Assembly: GCA_900548385.1 (NCBI GenBank)
Contig: URKJ01000051.1
Coordinates: 1 to 27,754, forward strand
Direction of reading: 5' to 3'
DNA length: 27,754 nucleotides
Source of the DNA: an uncultured bacterium
Lineage (GTDB): Bacteria > Verrucomicrobiota > Lentisphaeria > Victivallales > UBA1829
A program made the translations under genes and the position numbers. Positions 23,684 through 27,754 of the stretch are shown here, piece after piece (position 1 is the first letter of the stretch; each line of letters starts with the position of its first letter). Under the pieces are notes generated by a model that was not told the origin of the DNA, did not search any database, and worked only from the letters and a program-made list of their open reading frames with translations.

Positions 23684-23707
23684 GCAGAATCCCGCATTTT
23701 TCCCGAA

Positions 23708-24514
23708 TTAAATGCTCCGTGTTGCACCTCCCGGAATCTCCGTCAGCTGACCATCCACGAGAATCCATACGGAGAGCGCGGAGGGATTCGTCACCAGATT
23801 CAGGTCCGCCGAGTAAATCAGGCGGCGCTGGGCTGTGATATAATCATGAATTTCAATGTTTGTGGCATACCAGATTTCACTGTGTCCGGACATTTTTTCG
23901 CAGAACTCTTCGATCATGGACCAGGTGGCTTTGCAGTTCGGACGCTCGAATTCAAAGCTGTGTCCCCAGATGTACAGGAGATCCAGCACATAATTGCGGG
24001 CAAAAAAGGTATCCGCGAGTTCCAGAATGTTGTGCGAATGATGGGCGGTCGGGTGCCAGAGCAGCCAGTTCTGCGGCAGCGAGAAGTTGCCGGTCGCCTG
24101 TGTGGTGCGGGAGTAGACAATGCCGAGAGCGTCGAGAGCTTTCAGAACGTCATCGTTCCAGGTTCCCATCGGGTAGGACATGCCGCGCACGGTGTAGCCG
24201 CAGAGACGTTCCAGATTCCGGCGGTCTTCCAGCACTTCGGCGGCGATTACATCTCTGGAACAGCGATCCAGAAACGGATGTGTGACCGAATGAACGGAGA
24301 TTTCGTGTCCGGCATAGAGATCTTTCACCTCTTCTTTGGAAATCCTTCCGCCGTTCCCTTCGAGGATCGGGCCGGAGTTGATGTGAAACGTTGCCTTGAG
24401 CTTGTTTTTGTTGAAGATCGGAACCAGTCTGCGGTCTTCAACGGTTCCGTCGTCATAGCTGAGCGTAAACGCTTTGGTTTTGCCTTCCGGATAACAGGGG
24501 CGGATCGCTTTCAT
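23708..24514 (-). CDS. Polysaccharide deacetylase family protein
   Basis: 268 residues with the NodB-type fold. Motif 1 is FTLSYDDGT (Asp21-Asp22, one of them the catalytic base), and motif 2 is the metal-binding HSVTH (His75 and His79). The usual RxFxxPxG motif is replaced by RGMSYPMGTWND (about 108-119). It would remove N- or O-acetyl groups from a carbohydrate. There is no signal peptide, so it acts in the cytoplasm or on a precursor, and the exact substrate is unknown. AAAGGAG lies about six bases before the ATG. It follows the BioF-like gene by 33 bases and may belong to the same transcript. Confidence 0.88.
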   Translation of the reverse strand: MKAIRPCYPEGKTKAFTLSYDDGTVEDRRLVPIFNKNKLKATFHINSGPILEGNGGRISKEEVKDLYAGHEISVHSVTHPFLDRCSRDVIAAEVLEDRRNLERLCGYTVRGMSYPMGTWNDDVLKALDALGIVYSRTTQATGNFSLPQNWLLWHPTAHHSHNILELADTFFARNYVLDLLYIWGHSFEFERPNCKATWSMIEEFCEKMSGHSEIWYATNIEIHDYITAQRRLIYSADLNLVTNPSALSVWILVDGQLTEIPGGATRSI

Positions 24515-24547
24515 CGGGACTCCTTTTTTTGATATAATGATTTTCCG

Positions 24548-25708
24548 TTACCGGGTTCTGATACGGGCGAGGGCGTCGAGAAACCGTTCGGCGTCTTCCC
24601 GTGTGTGGGCGGCATTGAGGGAAACGCGCAGACGCGACGTTCCTTCCGGGACGGTCGGCGGGCGCACCGCCAGTGCGAGGAATCCGGCGTCATACAGTTT
24701 GTGTGAGACTTCCACCGTTTCCTGCGGGTCGCCGATGATAACCGGAATGATCATCGTTTCCGATGCTCCGCATTCAAAACCGAGTTCCCGGACCGCACGG
24801 CGGGTATAGGCGGAAAGTGCACGCAGATGTTCGCGGGCGTCCTCCATCTCCTGTGTGCGGAGAAGGTCGACCGCGGCGGAAACTGCGCCGAGTGTCGATG
24901 GCGGCATCCCAGTGCTGAAAATGAACGGGGAACATGTGTTGATCAGGTAATCGCGCACTTCGGAGGACGAGAGCAGACAGCCGCCGACCGCGCCGAGGGC
25001 TTTGCTGAATGTGGCGAGTGCGACATCGCAGTTTTCCGGTGTGGCGAATCCTTTGCCTTCCGGTCCGGTCACGCCGGTGCCGTGGGCGTCATCAAGGAAT
25101 ACAAACGCGTTTGATTCGCGGGCGATGGCGTGAAGCTCCGCAAGCGGGGCAATGTCGCCGTCCATGCTGAAAACGGTGTCGGATGCGATGAGTTTCTGAT
25201 CGCCGCCGGACCCGGCGATCAAACGGCGCAGATGCGCCGTGTCGGAATGGCGGTAACGCCGGAACTCCGCCTGGGAAAGCTGACAGCCGGTATTGATGCT
25301 TGCATGGTTGAGCTTGTCGGCAAAGATCGTCGTATTCTTATTTGCAAGCGCGGCGATGCAGCCGAGATTGGCGGAGTAGCCGGAACTCAGGATCAGCGCG
25401 CTTTCAAAGCCTTTCCACGCGGCGATCTTTTCCTCCAGTTCGAGCATGGCGCCGTTCGTGCCGGAGATCAGGCGCGATGCGCCGGAACCGGTGCCGTAAC
25501 GGCGGGACCATTCAACCGCGCCGTTGATGAGTTCGGAGCGCATGGAGAGGCCCATATAATCGTTGGAAGAGAAGTCGAGCAGACGCCTGCCGTCGATCTC
25601 GCATTCGCGCGGAGAAATACGATGCACCGCGCGAAGGGTACGCAAACGTCCCTTTGCGCGGATGTCGTTCATCCGCGCGCGGATCATTGCGTGGATGGGC
25701 GTACTCAT
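24548..25708 (-). CDS. Alpha-oxoamine synthase, BioF/KBL-like
   Basis: A 386-residue PLP enzyme that joins an amino acid to an acyl-CoA with loss of CO2. Motifs: DFSSNDYMGLS (45-55), GTGSGASRLISGTN (72-85), LDDAHGTGVTG (205-215) and the PLP lysine Lys236 in TFSKALGAVGG. It is closest in feel to 8-amino-7-oxononanoate synthase (BioF), but 2-amino-3-ketobutyrate CoA ligase and serine palmitoyltransferase share these motifs, and no other biotin gene is present here. Its ATG overlaps the ilvB stop (ATGA), so it is translated with acetolactate synthase, an unusual pairing. The role is therefore open. Confidence 0.87.
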   Translation of the reverse strand: MSTPIHAMIRARMNDIRAKGRLRTLRAVHRISPRECEIDGRRLLDFSSNDYMGLSMRSELINGAVEWSRRYGTGSGASRLISGTNGAMLELEEKIAAWKGFESALILSSGYSANLGCIAALANKNTTIFADKLNHASINTGCQLSQAEFRRYRHSDTAHLRRLIAGSGGDQKLIASDTVFSMDGDIAPLAELHAIARESNAFVFLDDAHGTGVTGPEGKGFATPENCDVALATFSKALGAVGGCLLSSSEVRDYLINTCSPFIFSTGMPPSTLGAVSAAVDLLRTQEMEDAREHLRALSAYTRRAVRELGFECGASETMIIPVIIGDPQETVEVSHKLYDAGFLALAVRPPTVPEGTSRLRVSLNAAHTREDAERFLDALARIRTR

Positions 25709-27411
25709 TCGGTCAGAATGTCCTTGTAAGTTTTTCCCGGCGGGATCATCGGCAGCACATGATCGTGATAGAACGTGTGACAGTCGAGCAGGAACGGTCC
25801 TTTCGCTTCCAGCATTTCACGGACGGCGTCTTCCAGTTCCTCCTCGTTCCAGACTTCGCGGCCGGGGATTTCGTACCCTTTGGCGATGGTGACGAAATCG
25901 GGGTAGGGGCGCTGACCTTCCATTGTGAGGTCGGTATTGCCGCGCCTGCTTCCGTAGAAACGGTCTTCCCACTGCGCAACCATGCCGAGGTGCTGATTGT
26001 TCAGGATCACCATTTTAACCGGAATATCTTCCGCAAAGACGGTGCCGAGTTCCTGAATGTTCATCTGGAACGAACCGTCGCCGTCGATATTGATGACGGT
26101 TTTTTCCGGAACGGCGAGTTTTGCGCCCATGGCGGCGGGAAGCCCGAAGCCCATGGAGCCGAGTCCGCCGGAGGTCAGGAGCTGACGCGGATATTTGAAC
26201 GTGTAGAACTGTGCTGCCCACATCTGGTGCTGACCCACGCCCGGAACGATGACGGCTTCGCCGTTCGTCAGACGGCAGATGGTCTCAATGACGCTCTGCG
26301 GTTTGAGGACTCCGGCTTCTTTCCGGTAGGAAAGCGGATGCTGCTTTTTCCACATGCGGATCGCGGTTTTCCAAACCGGACGCTCCTTTCTGACCGGGTC
26401 CTTGTTGAGTTCAATGAGAACATCGCGGATATTGGCAACGACGCCGATGTCCGCGCGGACGTTCTTATTGATCTCCGACTGGTCGATATCGACGTGGACG
26501 ATTTTTGCGTCCTGAGCGAAATATTCGACAGATCCGGTTACGCGGTCGTCAAACCGTGCGCCGAATGCGAGCAGAAGGTCGCATTCGTTGGCAGCGTAAT
26601 TGGCGTAATAGGTGCCGTGCATTCCGAGCCACTTGAGGGAGAGCGGGTGATCTTCCGGGATCGAGCCGACGCCCATCAGGGTTGTGACAACGGGAATATC
26701 ATATTTTTCCGCAAATTCGGTAAGTTCCTTTGCCGCATCCGCCGCAATGATGCCGCCGCCCGCGTAAAGACAGGGGCGTTCGGATTTCGCGATGGCGTCG
26801 CGGATGGCGTCGATCTGCTCTTTTGCGGGCGCTCCGGGGATGGAATACGCCTGAACCGTCGGCTCCGGATTGAAGACAAACGGCAGTTTCGCCTGCTGGA
26901 TGTTTTTCGGGATGTCGATCAGCACGGGACCGGGCCGGCCGGAGTTCGCCAGATAGAACGCGTTCACGATGGTGGGAACGATGTCTTCCGGAGCGAGCAC
27001 AAGATAGCTGTGTTTGACGATCGGACGGGTCATGCCGATGATATCGGTTTCCTGAAATGCGTTTTTGCCGATGAAGCTGGTCGCGACCTGTCCGGTGATG
27101 ATGACCATGGGGATGGAATCCATGTAAGCATCGGCGATTCCGGTCAGCAGATTGGTGGCTCCGGGGCCGCTGGTCGCCATGCAGACGCCGGTTTTTCCGG
27201 TGACGCGGGCGTAACCGTCGGCGGCGAATGCGCCGCCCTGTTCATTGCGGGGCAGGATGACGCGGATGGAGGAGTCCTTGAGCGCCTGATGGAATTCGAT
27301 CGCCGCTCCGCCGGGATAGGCAAAAACGGTATCGACTCCGAGTCTTTCCAGGGTTTTGATCGTGATTTCCGCGCCTTTGATCGGCATATTGTCCTGATTG
27401 GGAGCTGTCAT
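25705..27411 (-). CDS. ilvB: Acetolactate synthase large subunit
   Basis: The ThDP- and FAD-dependent enzyme that starts valine, leucine and isoleucine synthesis by joining two pyruvates, or pyruvate and 2-ketobutyrate. At 568 residues it has the full three-domain length. It shows VFAYPGGAAIEFHQAL, the catalytic Glu57 in LPRNEQGGAFAADGYAR, TSGPGATNLLTGIADAY, and the ThDP-magnesium motif GDGSFQMNIQELGT (near residue 440) with ILNNQHLGMVAQWE. The regulatory small subunit gene ilvN, normally next, is missing; a BioF-like gene overlaps instead. Upstream lie a promoter, a leader peptide and an attenuator-like structure, so transcription is probably tuned by branched-chain amino acid supply. The start ATG has only a weak GAAAGA site. 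Confidence 0.94.
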   Translation of the reverse strand: MTAPNQDNMPIKGAEITIKTLERLGVDTVFAYPGGAAIEFHQALKDSSIRVILPRNEQGGAFAADGYARVTGKTGVCMATSGPGATNLLTGIADAYMDSIPMVIITGQVATSFIGKNAFQETDIIGMTRPIVKHSYLVLAPEDIVPTIVNAFYLANSGRPGPVLIDIPKNIQQAKLPFVFNPEPTVQAYSIPGAPAKEQIDAIRDAIAKSERPCLYAGGGIIAADAAKELTEFAEKYDIPVVTTLMGVGSIPEDHPLSLKWLGMHGTYYANYAANECDLLLAFGARFDDRVTGSVEYFAQDAKIVHVDIDQSEINKNVRADIGVVANIRDVLIELNKDPVRKERPVWKTAIRMWKKQHPLSYRKEAGVLKPQSVIETICRLTNGEAVIVPGVGQHQMWAAQFYTFKYPRQLLTSGGLGSMGFGLPAAMGAKLAVPEKTVINIDGDGSFQMNIQELGTVFAEDIPVKMVILNNQHLGMVAQWEDRFYGSRRGNTDLTMEGQRPYPDFVTIAKGYEIPGREVWNEEELEDAVREMLEAKGPFLLDCHTFYHDHVLPMIPPGKTYKDILTE

Positions 27412-27483
27412 AATGATAAATCTTTCAAAAAAGTTCAGTTATTCGTGTTTGAGAAAAGCAATGATCTCATCAGAATACGGGAT

Positions 27484-27545
27484 AAAAAGAGACCGTACCG
27501 TTGATCCGCCCGGCCGCATTCGAGATCAGGAAAGCGCGACCGGGC
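27484..27545 (-). promoter_or_regulatory. Attenuator-like structure upstream of ilvB
   Basis: On the minus strand GCCCGGTCGC (27545-27536) can pair with GCGGCCGGGC (27517-27508), ten pairs with one G-U, as an antiterminator. The same second arm holds GGCCG, which can instead pair with CGGTC (27495-27491) just before a TCTTTTT run, as a weaker terminator. The first arm lies inside the last codons of the leader peptide, so a ribosome reaching its stop would mask it. The folding is my reading and not computed. Confidence 0.55.
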
Positions 27546-27594
27546 TGATAACAGAGACTTTTTCAATCAATAGCAGAACGTTCGTGCAAGTCAT
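27526..27594 (-). CDS. ilvB leader peptide (BCAA-rich)
   Basis: A 22-codon ORF with ATG at 27594 and TGA at 27526-27528. AAGGTG lies eight bases upstream. Ten of 22 residues are Val, Leu or Ile, including VLLLI at positions 6-10, VSVIS at 13-17 and VAL at 19-21. This is the composition of ilv leader peptides (IvbL, IlvL in enterobacteria), in which stalling on branched-chain codons decides termination before the structural gene. It sits between a good promoter and ilvB on the right strand, 115 bases before the ilvB start. It is too short for homology; the composition, ribosome site and hairpin overlap are the evidence. Confidence 0.7.
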   Translation of the reverse strand: MTCTNVLLLIEKVSVISPVALS

Positions 27595-27627
27595 TTTCTG
27601 TTTCACCTTATCAGTATATCGTGATGA

Positions 27628-27655
27628 AATATACCATCATTTTTGAATTTGTAAA
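27628..27655 (-). promoter_or_regulatory. Promoter of the ilvB operon
   Basis: On the minus strand: TTTACA (27650-27655), a 16-base spacer and TATATT (27628-27633). The predicted start near 27621 leaves a leader of about 210 bases to ilvB containing the leader peptide and hairpins. Confidence 0.6.
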
Positions 27656-27726
27656 GTTTTTTTCCAAAAAAAGTTGCGTTATCCGCCCGGGCTTCCCGGA
27701 ATCCGGACTGCCGCACCGGGTGGGGG

Positions 27727-27754
27727 CTGTCTCTTATACACATCTCCGAGCCCA
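27727..27754. other. Nextera transposase adapter (artefact)
   Basis: The last 28 bases read CTGTCTCTTATACACATCT followed by CCGAGCCCA. The first 19 are the reverse complement of the Tn5 mosaic end used in Nextera libraries, and the rest matches the start of the read-2 adapter. This is untrimmed sequencing adapter and not organism DNA. Confidence 0.97.

Noticed and set aside
25654..27504. 616-codon open frame on the plus strand
   Set aside because: It lies antisense to ilvB and part of the BioF-like gene, which have strong family motifs; the frame is a by-product of codon bias.

Overview
The window is a 27.7 kb contig end from a Gram-negative bacterium: it carries a family 9 LPS-type glycosyltransferase and a lipoprotein with a lipobox. 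A PVC-group bacterium such as a gut Lentisphaerota (Victivallis-like) seems plausible, but that is a guess from overall flavour and not from a marker gene. The last 28 bases are Nextera adapter, so the right edge is a sequencing artefact.

Layout. (a) 1-1.9 kb: an uncertain contig edge, a drug/metabolite transporter (-), and a decayed Mutator/IS256-type transposase whose tail is fused in frame to the transporter ORF. (b) 1.9-14.6 kb, all on the minus strand: a complete type III-B CRISPR-Cas island. In transcription order it holds a sigma54 activator with a CARF-like N-terminus, cas10-cmr3-cmr4-cmr5-cmr6-cmr1, an unknown 128-aa gene, cas1, cas2, the leader, a 13-repeat array, and a CARF-HEPN ribonuclease gene (Csx1/Csx2 type). 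No cas6 is present. (c) 14.7-15.0 kb: a decayed IS481-type transposase fragment. (d) 15-22.6 kb, plus strand: a MATE transporter, RNase P RNA, apt, a metallophosphatase, a glycosyltransferase, a secreted protein, mtnA, tlyA and yjbQ. (e) 22.6-27.6 kb, minus strand: a META lipoprotein, rpsO, a polysaccharide deacetylase, and an ilvB plus BioF-like operon preceded by what looks like a branched-chain amino acid attenuator with a leader peptide.

Most interesting system. The cas operon appears to be driven by a sigma54 promoter. A TGGCA-N6-TTGC element sits 24 nt from the predicted start site to the cas10 ATG. Its immediate upstream neighbour is a GAFTGA-containing sigma54 activator whose N-terminus resembles the CARF domain of RtcR. 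Cas10 keeps its GGDD cyclase motif, Cmr4 keeps its catalytic Asp26, and the Csx protein keeps its HEPN R-x4-H. The 128-aa protein, translationally coupled to cmr1, has an S-x-x-G-H-x-x-T segment recalling DUF1874 (AcrIII-1/Crn2) ring nucleases. Together these suggest a signalling circuit: Cas10 makes cyclic oligoadenylate, the CARF-HEPN nuclease acts on it, the CARF-sigma54 protein may turn it into transcription of the cas operon, and the 128-aa protein may remove it. The enzymes and promoter are read from sequence; the wiring is inference.
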